The notes: generated from the letters alone by a model not told the origin. 64,000 nucleotides of DNA from Altibacter sp. HG106 (GCF_028561755.1 NZ_JAQQTD010000002.1:124001-188000); one strand, 5' to 3'; shown: positions 41,689 through 50,267, numbered from the stretch's first letter. Made by a program: numbers and translations.

Positions 41689-43092
41689 ATGGAAAAATAT
41701 GATATAACAATTATTGGTTCTGGTCCGGGTGGCTATGTGTGTGCCATACGTGCCGCACAATTGGGTTTTAAAGTGGCCATAATCGAAAGGTACAGCACCC
41801 TTGGCGGAACTTGCCTTAACGTGGGTTGCATCCCATCAAAAGCCTGGTTGGAAGCCTCGGAACATTACCACAAGCTCAAACACCAATTCGAAGATTTCGG
41901 CATTGATGTCAAGGAGGCGAACGTAGATATTGCAAAAATGAACCAAAGGGTTCAGGACGTCGTGGGGGAAATCATCAATGGGGTAGCCTACCTTATGAAA
42001 AAGAACAAGGTTACCGTTTATGAAGGCCACGGAACCATCAAGGACAAAAACACCATTGAAATTAAGGGCGAAGGCAAAACGCAAACCATAGAAACCGATA
42101 AGATGGTCATTGCTACCGGGTCGAAACCCGCATCCCTGCCCAATATTGAAATAGATAAAAAAAGGATTATTTCCTCTACGGAAGCCCTTGCCCTCAAAGA
42201 AATCCCCAAACACTTAATGGTCGTTGGAGGTGGGGTCATTGGGGTCGAGATAGGTTCGGTTTTCGCCAGGTTGGGTTCAAAGGTTTCCATCGTAGAGTAT
42301 TTTGATGGGCTTATCTATACAATGGACAAATCTTTAGGGCATCAATTGTACAGGTCCCTAAGGAAACAGGATATCGAGTTCTATCTGGAACATAAGGTCA
42401 CAAAAGCTGTGGCGGCAGAAGATAAAGTCACCCTTTCGGCTCAGAATAGAAAAGACGAAAAGGAAATGCAATTGGAAGGCGATTATTGCCTTATGGCCAT
42501 AGGCAGAAAACCATATACCGACAATCTGGGCCTGGAAAACCTGGGAGTGGAAACCAACGATAATGGACAGATAAAGGTAGATGACAACCTGGAAACCAAT
42601 GTAAAAGGGGTCTATGCCATTGGAGATGTAGTCCGTGGGGCGATGCTCGCCCATAAAGCCAGTGAAGAGGGTATTTTTGTGGCCGAACGCATTGCGGGAC
42701 AAAAACCGCATATCAAATATTCCCTCATACCAAACATTGTCTATACACAGCCAGAAGTGGCCGGCGTGGGCCTTACCGAGGAGGAACTTAAGGAAGCAGG
42801 TAGAGCGATAAAAACGGGCTCGTTTCCTTTCAAGGCCAATGCAAGGGCCAAGATAAGTATGGATACCGACGGCTTTATAAAAGTGATTGCGGACAAGGAA
42901 ACCGATGAGATTTTGGGCGTTCATATGATAGGTCCACGTATAGCCGATAGTTATACGGAAGCTGTCGTGGCGATGGAATTCAGGGCAGCGGCAGAAGATA
43001 TTGCACGGATGTCCCACGGACACCCCACATTTTCAGAAACCTTTAAGGAAGCCTGCTTGGCCGCTACCGAAGACCGGGCGTTGCATATATAA
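41689..43092 (+). CDS. lpd: dihydrolipoyl dehydrogenase
   Basis: From the ATG at 41689 this is a 467-residue flavoprotein: FAD motif IIGSGPGGYVCAIRAA, redox disulfide GGTCLNVGCIPSK (Cys 42 and 47), NAD motif GGGVIGVEIGS, second FAD motif VYAIGDVV, and catalytic C-terminal HGHPTFSETFKEA (His-Glu pair). It regenerates lipoamide in 2-oxoacid dehydrogenases, which use NAD+. Such a gene is unexpected in a metal island; it may be a spare copy of a thiol enzyme that is a target of Zn, Cd or As. An upstream in-frame start adds 33 residues without homology and overlaps the fur gene. Confidence 0.9.
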   Translation: MEKYDITIIGSGPGGYVCAIRAAQLGFKVAIIERYSTLGGTCLNVGCIPSKAWLEASEHYHKLKHQFEDFGIDVKEANVDIAKMNQRVQDVVGEIINGVAYLMKKNKVTVYEGHGTIKDKNTIEIKGEGKTQTIETDKMVIATGSKPASLPNIEIDKKRIISSTEALALKEIPKHLMVVGGGVIGVEIGSVFARLGSKVSIVEYFDGLIYTMDKSLGHQLYRSLRKQDIEFYLEHKVTKAVAAEDKVTLSAQNRKDEKEMQLEGDYCLMAIGRKPYTDNLGLENLGVETNDNGQIKVDDNLETNVKGVYAIGDVVRGAMLAHKASEEGIFVAERIAGQKPHIKYSLIPNIVYTQPEVAGVGLTEEELKEAGRAIKTGSFPFKANARAKISMDTDGFIKVIADKETDEILGVHMIGPRIADSYTEAVVAMEFRAAAEDIARMSHGHPTFSETFKEACLAATEDRALHI

Positions 43093-43110
43093 AATTATAA
43101 AAAAACGACG

Positions 43111-43320
43111 ATGAAGAAAATTCAGAAGCTAACCCAAGAAATCAACGAATTGACAGTAAGGATTGAGCAGGAACATCCCGAACTCTATCGCTATTTAGAT
43201 GAGAATCCCATAACTATTCCCGTAGATGATGAAGCAAAACCGACCATTAAATCGTTCACTGATTATTTGGAGAGCTTAAAATCGATTTTGGAAAAATATA
43301 TGGAATCCCATAATAAGTAA
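43111..43320 (+). CDS. small helical protein, unknown family
   Basis: A 69-residue acidic protein, MKKIQKLTQEINELTVRIEQ at the start, predicted to be two helices joined at DENPITIPVDDEAKP. No known domain, membrane segment or cysteine. It sits 18 bp after lpd and 43 bp before the cation transporter gene, on the same strand, so probably in the operon. Homologous short proteins in similar places would support it; I do not recognise a family. Confidence 0.6.
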   Translation: MKKIQKLTQEINELTVRIEQEHPELYRYLDENPITIPVDDEAKPTIKSFTDYLESLKSILEKYMESHNK

Positions 43321-43363
43321 AGATTTGAAACACCAAACGTAGAATTTAATACAGATTAATCAA

Positions 43364-44164
43364 ATGTCCACCATAAACAAAACCACTTTTAAGGTCAGTC
43401 AAATGGATTGCCCTTCCGAAGAGCAGATGATACGGATGAAACTGGAGTCAAATCCTCAAATCAAATATCTGGACTTTGACATTCCGAATAGGAAATTGGA
43501 TGTGTACCATCAGGGGAATGCTCAAGAAGTAAACATCGCATTGGGTACATTAAAGCTGGGTGAAAAACTCTTGGGAACAGAAAAGGCGGAAGCACCTATT
43601 GCTGAGGCTGAGACCAAACAAAAGAAGATACTCTGGTGGGTTTTGTACATCAATTTTGGTTTTTTCGTTATCGAAATGACCACGGGTTGGATTTCTTCCT
43701 CAATGGGCCTAATTGCCGATTCTTTGGATATGTTGGCAGATAGTATTGTGTACGCTTTGAGCCTTTTTGCCGTAGGTGGTGCTATTGCACGAAAAAAGAA
43801 AGTGGCAAAGTTCAGTGGCTATTTTCAGATGGCGTTGGCTCTGCTTGGATTTTCTGAGGTGTTGAGAAGGTTTTTGAGCAGTAGCGAGACCCCTTTGTTC
43901 CAGTGGATGATTATTGTTTCCATTTTTGCCCTTATCGGCAACCTCGTTTCCCTATGGCTCATAAACAAAGCTAAGAGTAAGGAGGCGCATATGCAGGCAA
44001 GCGCCATCTTTACCTCAAACGATATTATTGTGAACGGCGGGGTAATCTTGGCAGGGGTGCTGGTTTATTTTTTGGACAGTAAATGGCCCGATTTGGTCAT
44101 AGGCGGTATTGTGTTTGCCTTTGTGATGCGAGGAGCCATTAGAATTTTAAAATTGTCGAAATAG
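43364..44164 (+). CDS. CDF-family cation transporter with HMA-like N-terminus
   Basis: A 266-residue protein. Residues 1-72 have the size and strand pattern of an HMA domain (FKVSQMDCPSEEQMIRMKL), but only one of its two cysteines remains (C16). The membrane part (about 88-262) has six helices and the CDF-type pattern GLIADSLDMLADSIVY, with acidic residues in helix 2, and TSNDIIVNGGV in helix 5. CDF transporters exchange Zn2+, Co2+ or Fe2+ for protons to lower cytoplasmic metal. There is no C-terminal cytoplasmic domain. Confidence 0.84.
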   Translation: MSTINKTTFKVSQMDCPSEEQMIRMKLESNPQIKYLDFDIPNRKLDVYHQGNAQEVNIALGTLKLGEKLLGTEKAEAPIAEAETKQKKILWWVLYINFGFFVIEMTTGWISSSMGLIADSLDMLADSIVYALSLFAVGGAIARKKKVAKFSGYFQMALALLGFSEVLRRFLSSSETPLFQWMIIVSIFALIGNLVSLWLINKAKSKEAHMQASAIFTSNDIIVNGGVILAGVLVYFLDSKWPDLVIGGIVFAFVMRGAIRILKLSK

Positions 44165-44252
44165 TTTAAATGAAAACATTTGTAGTACATAGTAACTGAT
44201 GAACATTCAACCGTTAGGAATTAAAAAGCGAAGCTGAATACTTAAAATAATA

Positions 44253-44885
44253 ATGGAAAAATCGAGAAAAAAGAATCTTAAAGAAGCAAGGACACTTCAA
44301 ATATGGAACGTCATTTATGACGTTACCGAAGTGGTTATTTCGCTAATTGCAGGAATCACAGCAAACAGTTCGGCACTTATTGGCTGGGCATTGGACAGTA
44401 CCATAGAAGTAATTAGTGCGGCAACGTTGGGCTGGCGATTGCACGGTGAGCTCAAAGGTATAGATGAAGAAAAGGTTAAACGTCGAAAGAAGATAACCTT
44501 GTATGTAATTGCGGCATCCTTTACCCTGGTCTGTATTTTCATTTCCTACGATTCAATCACAAAGCTCATCAATCAAGAAACATCAGATTGGAGTACATTG
44601 GGTTTAATTATTTTGCTTGTTTCATTGGTAGTTAATCCTATTTTAATCTATTACAAAAGGAAATATGGGAATAAACTTGAGAGTCCAGCTTTGCTGGCCG
44701 ATGCCAAAGACACTTTTATTTGCCTATATCAAACCGTAGTGGTACTTGCTGGATTGTTATTGGTCAATTGGCTAGGCTGGTGGTGGGCAGACCCTGTTGC
44801 GGCGTTGTTAATTGTGCCCTATGCGGCAAAAGAAGGTTGGGAAGCATACAATAAAGCTAAAGATATAAACTATAACGCCGAGTAA
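44253..44885 (+). CDS. CDF-family cation transporter
   Basis: A 210-residue, six-helix protein of the cation diffusion facilitator superfamily, with SSALIGWALDSTIEVISA in helix 2 and LLADAKDTFICLYQ in helix 5, giving the paired Asp of the transport site. The cytoplasmic domain is missing. It would export Zn2+, Co2+ or related ions. It follows another CDF gene by 88 bp. A fragment of a close relative survives at 47470, matching its residues around FISYDSITKLINQETSDWST. Confidence 0.85.
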   Translation: MEKSRKKNLKEARTLQIWNVIYDVTEVVISLIAGITANSSALIGWALDSTIEVISAATLGWRLHGELKGIDEEKVKRRKKITLYVIAASFTLVCIFISYDSITKLINQETSDWSTLGLIILLVSLVVNPILIYYKRKYGNKLESPALLADAKDTFICLYQTVVVLAGLLLVNWLGWWWADPVAALLIVPYAAKEGWEAYNKAKDINYNAE

Positions 44886-44972
44886 AAAAGATCAAAATGG
44901 AGAGAAGATCTTTAATTGTATCGCGTCAGTTTGCCGGTAAGGGTTTTTTACGTGTTGAAACTTTTTCGATAG

Positions 44973-45116
44973 ATGAAAGATGAACTTTTTAAAGATTGCT
45001 CGATGAGGCTCAATATGCTGGATGAAAACATCCACAAATTGACAGTAAGTTATGCTGAAGAATATTATACAACAAACCAATGTTCCAATGAGGAAGCCCT
45101 TGAACGAGCATTATAA
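44973..45116 (+). CDS. small acidic protein of unknown family
   Basis: A 47-residue frame: MKDELFKDCSMRLNMLDENI, then HKLTVSYAEEYYTTNQCSNE, ending EEALERAL. It is predicted to be helical with two cysteines. The end resembles the next small protein's KAIKEAIVRAEEW region, so they may be related. No family is recognised. Evidence for coding is the start codon, amino acid composition and position between transporter and regulator genes. Confidence 0.45.
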   Translation: MKDELFKDCSMRLNMLDENIHKLTVSYAEEYYTTNQCSNEEALERAL

Positions 45117-45175
45117 ATGAAGAGATGGGAATTAGAAAAATTTAATCATTTTAACTAAAACAATTTAATAATCAG

Positions 45176-45352
45176 ATGGACTGGATGTTTGAAGACTTTA
45201 AAACAGATTTGGATAAACTCAATCCAACAGTAAGGGAGAAGGCTATAGAAATTGCTAATATATTAATTGAACAGGATGATTTTTCTAAAGAAAAGGCTAT
45301 AAAGGAAGCGATCGTGCGAGCTGAAGAATGGTTTTATGATTTAGGAGGATAA
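45176..45352 (+). CDS. small helical protein, unknown family
   Basis: A 58-residue frame, MDWMFEDFKTDLDKLNPTVR then EKAIEIANILIEQDDFSKEK and AIKEAIVRAEEWFYDLGG. Repeated KAI.EA helices and a final EEWF recall small conserved proteins of Bacteroidetes with unknown job. No cysteine or membrane helix. It lies 16 bp before a broken small membrane-protein gene. Probably a real gene; function unknown. Confidence 0.55.
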   Translation: MDWMFEDFKTDLDKLNPTVREKAIEIANILIEQDDFSKEKAIKEAIVRAEEWFYDLGG

Positions 45353-45368
45353 ATAACAAAAAATAGTT

Positions 45369-45514
45369 ATGTCCATTAATAGAAGAGAAAGAAGAAAGAA
45401 AAGAAATCTAAAAGCAATATTAGTAAAAAAATTATAGGAACTTTTGCTTTAATCGCTGTATTTGCCGCCGCCATTCTTTTTTGCTTTCTTTTTCTTATCA
45501 TCCACCATCATTAA
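45369..45514 (+). pseudogene. frameshifted small basic membrane protein
   Basis: The frame starts MSINRRERRKKRNLK and stops early (TAG at 45435), while another frame from about 45405 reads SKSNISKKIIGTFALIAVFA, continuing as one membrane helix to HHH and TAA at 45514. Joined, they match the layout of the intact 57-residue protein at 22688 (basic N-terminus, then helix). The break lies in an A-rich run (AAAGAAAAGAAA), so it may be a slippage mutation or a sequencing error. Confidence 0.6.
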
Positions 45515-45620
45515 ACAAAATACTGCCTAGCATCTAAATATCAATGGATTAAGCTTCGCATTGAACATTAGTTTAATTGTTAATTGATAAAAAAACAAAT
45601 GGCTTAAATAAACTATTAAA

Positions 45621-46277
45621 ATGACCAACTCGGAAGAGAACCATATAAAAGCTATTTTTCATTTAAGTGAAGAGGGAATTAAAATCGCATCTACAAATGA
45701 AATTGCAAAGCGGATGAACACAAGGCCATCCTCTGTAACTGATATGATTAAGAAGTTATCAAAGAAAGGTTTAGTCAATCACAAAAAATATAAAGGAACT
45801 TTTTTAACAACGAAAGGAAAAAAAAGAGCACTTCAGATTGTTAGAAAACATAGATTGTGGGAAACTTTTATGGTTGAAAAGCTCAAATTTAATTGGGATG
45901 AGGTTCACGAAATTGCAGAACAATTAGAACATATTCATAGCGAAAAATTAATTAATAAGCTTGATGAATTTCTAAATTTTCCAAAAGTTGACCCTCACGG
46001 CGACACTATACCCAAAAAGGATGGTTCGTATGAAAAACAAGAAAAAATACGTTTAAGTGAATTACCTATTGGTAATGTTGGGGTTTGTGTTGGTTTAGGA
46101 GATTCTTCAACACCTTTTTTCAAGTTTTTGGACAAATATAAAATTGCCTTGGGTAGTACAATTAAAGTATTGAACAAAGAAGAATTCGACAAATCAATGG
46201 ACATTTCCATTTCGGGCAAAAGTTTTCATATATCACATCAAATTGCGTATAACCTATATATTAATATCGAACATTAA
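45621..46277 (+). CDS. DtxR/MntR-family metal-dependent repressor
   Basis: A 218-residue regulator: N-terminal winged helix (NEIAKRMNTRPSSVTDMIKK), dimerization and metal-binding domain (HRLWETFMVEKLKFNWDEVHEIAEQLEHI), and a C-terminal FeoA/SH3-like domain (about 148-216; RLSELPIGNVGVCVGLGDSS). The metal ligands are visible as His/Glu of the HEIAEQLEH region. This family represses Mn2+ or Fe2+ uptake genes. The ZIP transporter gene begins directly after the stop codon, so the repressor probably controls it, as in Bacteroidetes mntR-zip pairs. Confidence 0.88.
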   Translation: MTNSEENHIKAIFHLSEEGIKIASTNEIAKRMNTRPSSVTDMIKKLSKKGLVNHKKYKGTFLTTKGKKRALQIVRKHRLWETFMVEKLKFNWDEVHEIAEQLEHIHSEKLINKLDEFLNFPKVDPHGDTIPKKDGSYEKQEKIRLSELPIGNVGVCVGLGDSSTPFFKFLDKYKIALGSTIKVLNKEEFDKSMDISISGKSFHISHQIAYNLYINIEH

Positions 46278-47099
46278 ATGGAATATATAATAGATTATTT
46301 TGAATCTATCAACCCCATTGTAGCAGCACTATATGCAACTTTATTTACGTGGGGATTAACCGCGGCTGGTGCTTCGCTGGTTTTTTTATTTAAAGGTATG
46401 AATCGTGTAATTTTGGACGGAATGTTAGGGTTTACTGGTGGTGTAATGGTGGCCGCAAGTTTTTGGAGCTTGTTGGCACCAGCAATTGAAATGAGTCCAG
46501 GAGAAGGGTTCGTTAAGGTATGGCCTTCTGTAATTGGATTCTTTTTAGGCTCACTTTTTATTTTTGGATTAGATAAAATTCTTCCTCATTTGCACATCAA
46601 TTTTAAAGAAAGTGAAAAAGAGGGTTTACAAACATCTTGGCGCAGAACCACGCTTTTAACATTAGCAATAACGATGCATAATATACCGGAGGGGCTAGCA
46701 ATTGGTGTTCTGTTTGGTGGGGTATCTGCTGGATTTGAAGGTGCAAGTATTGGGGGTGCAGTGGCTTTAGCATTAGGTATAGGCTTGCAAAATTTTCCAG
46801 AAGGCTTTGCTGTTGCTATGCCGTTAAGAAGACAGGGATTAAGCCGACGAAAAAGCTTTATGTTTGGTCAAGCTTCTGCCATTGTAGAACCATTTGCTGC
46901 TGTTATAGGGGGCTGGGCAGTTTCAACCTTTCAGCCCATTTTGCCTTATGCTCTCTCTTTTGCTGCGGGTGCAATGATTTTTGTGGTAGTTGAAGAAGTA
47001 ATTCCAGAAACACAACGGGATAACTATACTGATATTGCTACAATGGGTTTTATAGGCGGTTTCATTATAATGATGGCATTGGATGTTGGTCTAGCGTGA
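46278..47099 (+). CDS. zupT: ZIP-family metal uptake transporter (ZupT-like)
   Basis: A 273-residue, eight-helix ZIP transporter. The binuclear site motifs HNIPEGLAIGVLFGG (helix 4) and QNFPEGFAVAMPL (helix 5) are clear. It imports Zn2+, Fe2+, Mn2+ or Co2+ down the gradient. Its ATG follows the DtxR stop without a gap, so it is co-translated. It is the only metal-import gene among many exporters in the window; the pair may provide Mn2+ or Fe2+ when other metals are in excess. The usual His-rich loop of ZIPs is short. Confidence 0.88.
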   Translation: MEYIIDYFESINPIVAALYATLFTWGLTAAGASLVFLFKGMNRVILDGMLGFTGGVMVAASFWSLLAPAIEMSPGEGFVKVWPSVIGFFLGSLFIFGLDKILPHLHINFKESEKEGLQTSWRRTTLLTLAITMHNIPEGLAIGVLFGGVSAGFEGASIGGAVALALGIGLQNFPEGFAVAMPLRRQGLSRRKSFMFGQASAIVEPFAAVIGGWAVSTFQPILPYALSFAAGAMIFVVVEEVIPETQRDNYTDIATMGFIGGFIIMMALDVGLA

Positions 47100-47780
47100 A
47101 ACAGTAAAAGTATTGAGAAAGATGATTGTATAATCTATTAATTTTTAATCCCGAATTATAATTTTGAGACGGGTTTGATAATTAATTAAAGCTATTGAAG
47201 TTAGAAAAATAATAAAACATAAGAACAATACGCATTTTGAATGTCCTTTATCGTTTTTCAAAGTAATAGCATTGCTTATTGCGGCTCTTCTAAAAGAGAG
47301 TTTAGACTTAATTAGTTTTCACATAAAAACACTATTTAGTAACAAGTTCAGCAACCTGAACTAATGCTTGTATAGCGAGGTCTAATAGTATAGAAGTAGA
47401 TAAGGTAGGGTGCCTAAAGAAAACGCATAATTTATAATTGCGATATGCTTTTCACGGGCCCGTCTGTAAATTTCCCACGATTCGATCTCAAAGCTCATTA
47501 ATACAGAAACGGCTAAGTGGAGTAATTTAGATTTAAACATTTGAGTGATTCATTTCGTAAATTTTTAAAAATAAGAGTATTTTTTTAGTGTTACTAAATA
47601 CAATGCCATTTGTATAGAATCACAATCCTGTTGATCATAGCATTTTTTATTTCTCTGATTAAAAACAAAGTAATTATTGAAATGATTGTTAAAAACCCAA
47701 CTAATATATTTATTAGAGCAATTAATTAATGTAGAAATATGAAAAAGAGATTTTTAACTTAGAAAATAAAATAATAGAAA
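47100..47780. other. 681-bp gap with gene debris
   Basis: No intact gene is seen. It holds a fragment of a CDF transporter gene (47470-47544, listed separately) and a lot of A/T-rich sequence. This looks like the scar of an earlier rearrangement between the metal block and the sulfur cluster. Promoter signals for the Crp/Fnr gene at 47781 are likely present but none is clear. Confidence 0.5.
47470..47544 (+). pseudogene. remnant of a CDF cation transporter gene
   Basis: In one frame this reads SHDSISKLINTETAKWSNLD, then LNI and a stop. It aligns with YDSITKLINQETSDWSTLGL of the intact CDF protein at 44253 (11 of the first 16 positions or so). Upstream is a stop in the same frame. It is a leftover of a second copy. 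Confidence 0.65.
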
Positions 47781-48377
47781 ATGAACAAAGCACTACAGTT
47801 ACACTATGGCTCAACATTTGAACCAGCACTTATAAAAGAAATACAACAGGTCGCAACCTTTATGGAGGTACTCGAAGGGCAAGATTTATTAAAACCTGGA
47901 CAGTTTATAAAATCGATGCCATTATTACTTTCTGGAAGCATAAAAATAATGCGTCCCGATGCCGATGGAGAAGAGTTACTACTATATCATCTTGAAAAAG
48001 GCGACACCTGTGCAATGACGATGACCTGCTGTATGGGAAATACCAAGAGCGAAATCCACGCTGTTTCGGAAACACCGGCAAAGCTACTTATGATACCTAT
48101 TGGTAAAATGGAAGAATGGTCGAGAAAATATAAAACCTGGCGCAATTTTGTTTTTGAAAGTTATCACAAGCGTATGATGGAAATGCTTGAAAGCATTGAT
48201 AACATTGCTTTTAATAATATGGACGAACGACTTGAAAAATTGATAGCAGACAAAACCCAAATTTTGAACAGCAAGCACATTTACACCACTCATAAAGAAA
48301 TTTCCCAAGACTTGCACACGAGTCGTGTGGTCGTATCGCGCCTACTCAAAAAAAAATGGAAAACGGCAATAAAATAA
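47781..48377 (+). CDS. Crp/Fnr-family regulator, C-terminus frameshifted
   Basis: A 198-residue regulator: cyclic-nucleotide-type sensor domain (about 1-120; GSIKIMRPDADGEELLLYHL, and TMTCCMGNTK, a Cys pair unusual for Crp) and a C-terminal helix-turn-helix (THKEISQDLHTSRVVVSRLL). After SRLLKKK the frame ends oddly in WKTAIK. In another frame the next codons read MENGNKIRLHRSFIEVL to TAA at 48409, the normal tail of this family. The break lies at a run of nine A (48348-48356). Reading resumes if the run is 7 or 10. The Cys pair suggests redox or persulfide sensing for the sulfur genes downstream. Confidence 0.85.
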   Translation: MNKALQLHYGSTFEPALIKEIQQVATFMEVLEGQDLLKPGQFIKSMPLLLSGSIKIMRPDADGEELLLYHLEKGDTCAMTMTCCMGNTKSEIHAVSETPAKLLMIPIGKMEEWSRKYKTWRNFVFESYHKRMMEMLESIDNIAFNNMDERLEKLIADKTQILNSKHIYTTHKEISQDLHTSRVVVSRLLKKKWKTAIK

Positions 48378-48405
48378 GGTTACATCGTAGTTTTATTGAA
48401 GTCCT

Positions 48406-48449
48406 GTAACATCGGTTACCAACATTAAATATACCTACAAGTACATTTG
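48406..48449 (+). promoter_or_regulatory. Crp/Fnr operator and promoter of sulfur operon
   Basis: GTAAC-ATCG-GTTAC (48406-48419) is a perfect 5-4-5 inverted repeat, a Crp/Fnr-style operator. TACATTTG (48442-48449) is a good TAnnTTTG -7 element, and no -33 TTTG is present. The operator centre would lie about 41 bp before the expected start of transcription, the class II activator position. Confidence 0.55.
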
Positions 48450-48469
48450 TCCCATAATTGGTTTGACAA

Positions 48470-49273
48470 ATGGAAATCGTAAAAATATTAGGATATATTG
48501 GAGCACTTATAATCGGGCTCGTTTTAGGTTTAATAGGTGGTGGTGGCTCTATACTTACCGTACCTATTTTGGTATACGCACTTTCACTTAATCCTGTAAT
48601 GGGTACAGCCTACTCATTGTTTGTGGTGGGTATAACATCTCTTGTGGGTGCCATTAAAAACCTTATGAAGGGAATGGTGGATATTAAGACCGCTATCATT
48701 TTTGCCATCCCTGCTTTTATAGCAGTATATCTTACCAGAGCCTTTCTAATTCCTGCCATACCCGAAGAGCTCTTTCAAATAGGCAATTTTATGGTCACTA
48801 AGAATCTGGCCATTATGCTGTTTTTTGCTATCATAATGCTATTGGCTTCCGTTTCGATGATACGAAATAAACGTAAGGAAACAGATGAGGAAACGAAAAT
48901 TACTTATAATTACCCGCTTATTATTGTTGAAGGACTCGTAGTTGGAGCCATAACAGGTATCGTAGGTGCTGGCGGTGGGTTCTTGATTATTCCGGCTTTG
49001 GTTCTGTTGGCAAAGTTGCCTATGAAAAAAGCAGTGGCCACTTCACTTTTGATTATAGCCATTAAATCTTTGATTGGCTTTTTGGGAGATGTTCAAAATT
49101 TAGATATTGATTGGCCATTCCTGCTTATTTTTACAGGAATTTCAATAATTGGCATTTTTATTGGTATATGGCTAAATAAATTTATCGATGGAAAAAAATT
49201 AAAGAAAGGGTTTGGCTGGTTCGTGTTGGTAATGGGCATTTATATTATCTATAAGGAAATTGCCAAACAATAA
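48470..49273 (+). CDS. TauE/SafE-family sulfite/sulfur exporter
   Basis: A 267-residue membrane protein with about eight helices and the twin TauE/SafE motifs: LGLIGGGGSILTVPILVYAL at the N-terminus and TGIVGAGGGFLIIPALVLLA in the middle. The family exports sulfite, sulfoacetate or other sulfur anions. It follows the Crp/Fnr gene and its palindromic operator, and precedes the sterol-desaturase-like gene by 2 bp. With the downstream MBL-rhodanese and YeeE genes it fits persulfide/thiosulfate handling. Confidence 0.87.
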   Translation: MEIVKILGYIGALIIGLVLGLIGGGGSILTVPILVYALSLNPVMGTAYSLFVVGITSLVGAIKNLMKGMVDIKTAIIFAIPAFIAVYLTRAFLIPAIPEELFQIGNFMVTKNLAIMLFFAIIMLLASVSMIRNKRKETDEETKITYNYPLIIVEGLVVGAITGIVGAGGGFLIIPALVLLAKLPMKKAVATSLLIIAIKSLIGFLGDVQNLDIDWPFLLIFTGISIIGIFIGIWLNKFIDGKKLKKGFGWFVLVMGIYIIYKEIAKQ

Positions 49274-49275
49274 CT

Positions 49276-50175
49276 ATGGAAAAATACATTGAAATAATAA
49301 AACAATCTTTCTCAGGGTATTACAACTACCTTGTTCAAGAAATAACCAATCCATCTTGGACCAATTATTTTTATTGGCTCATAGGGTTGTCCTTACTTGT
49401 ATTTCTATTGGAAATTGTTATTCCTTGGCGAAAAAAGCAACCTATTTTGAGAAAGGGATTTTTTCTGGATGCCTTTTACATTCTTTTTAATTTCTTCTTG
49501 TTTTCCTTGATTGGCTATAATGCACTCTCTAATGTGGGTGTAGAACTATTTAATGATTTCTTAGGCCTTTTTGGCATAAAAAATATAGTGGCTATAGAGA
49601 TGCAAACACTTCCTGTATGGTTGCAGCTTCTAATAATGTTCATTATTGCAGATTTTATACAATGGAACGTGCATAGGATGCTGCACAGGGTACCGTGGAT
49701 GTGGAAGTTTCATAAAGTGCACCACAGTGTCAAGGAAATGGGTTTTGCGGCACAGTTTCGGTTTCACTTTTTAGAAACTATCGTGTATAAATCCATTCAG
49801 TACATCCCCTTGGCTATGATAGGTTTCGGTATCGAGCAGTTTTTTGTGGTACATATGTTTGCCGTTTTTATAGGTCATCTCAACCACGCAAACCTTGACT
49901 GGAGTTATGGAAAATTGCGCTATATATTCAACAATCCTCGTATGCATATTTGGCATCATTCCAAAAAATTGCCTGAATCACATCCCTACGGAATGAACTT
50001 TGGCCTTACACTTAGCATTTGGGATTATATTTTTGGAACGGCCTATGTTCCCAGAAGTGGTCGCGACATAGAATTGGGTTTTGAAAACGACGCAAATTTT
50101 CCAAAAACATTTTGGGGACAACTTAAATATCCATTTATTCAAAGTACAAATAATCAAAAAGAATATAACTCGTAA
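49276..50175 (+). CDS. sterol desaturase/fatty acid hydroxylase family protein
   Basis: A 299-residue membrane protein of the di-iron hydroxylase superfamily. Its histidine boxes are visible: WNVHRMLHR, KFHKVHHSVKEMG, GHLNHAN and MHIWHHSKK. Four or more helices anchor it. Family members insert OH or desaturate lipids; no substrate can be given. It is 2 bp after the TauE gene, and in flavobacteria this gene often accompanies a rhodanese and YeeE cluster. Role in sulfur metabolism unclear. Confidence 0.85.
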   Translation: MEKYIEIIKQSFSGYYNYLVQEITNPSWTNYFYWLIGLSLLVFLLEIVIPWRKKQPILRKGFFLDAFYILFNFFLFSLIGYNALSNVGVELFNDFLGLFGIKNIVAIEMQTLPVWLQLLIMFIIADFIQWNVHRMLHRVPWMWKFHKVHHSVKEMGFAAQFRFHFLETIVYKSIQYIPLAMIGFGIEQFFVVHMFAVFIGHLNHANLDWSYGKLRYIFNNPRMHIWHHSKKLPESHPYGMNFGLTLSIWDYIFGTAYVPRSGRDIELGFENDANFPKTFWGQLKYPFIQSTNNQKEYNS

Positions 50176-50267
50176 GTCTATTCAACTGGCCTAATCTATT
50201 CTTGTGTATCAATTGTTACCGAAATTGGTTTTGATATTATTTAATATTACAAGAAAATTAAATAAGT

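Noticed and set aside
41689-43092. Mercuric reductase
   Set aside because: The C-terminus has HPTFSE with catalytic His and Glu and no vicinal Cys pair, so it is lipoamide dehydrogenase.
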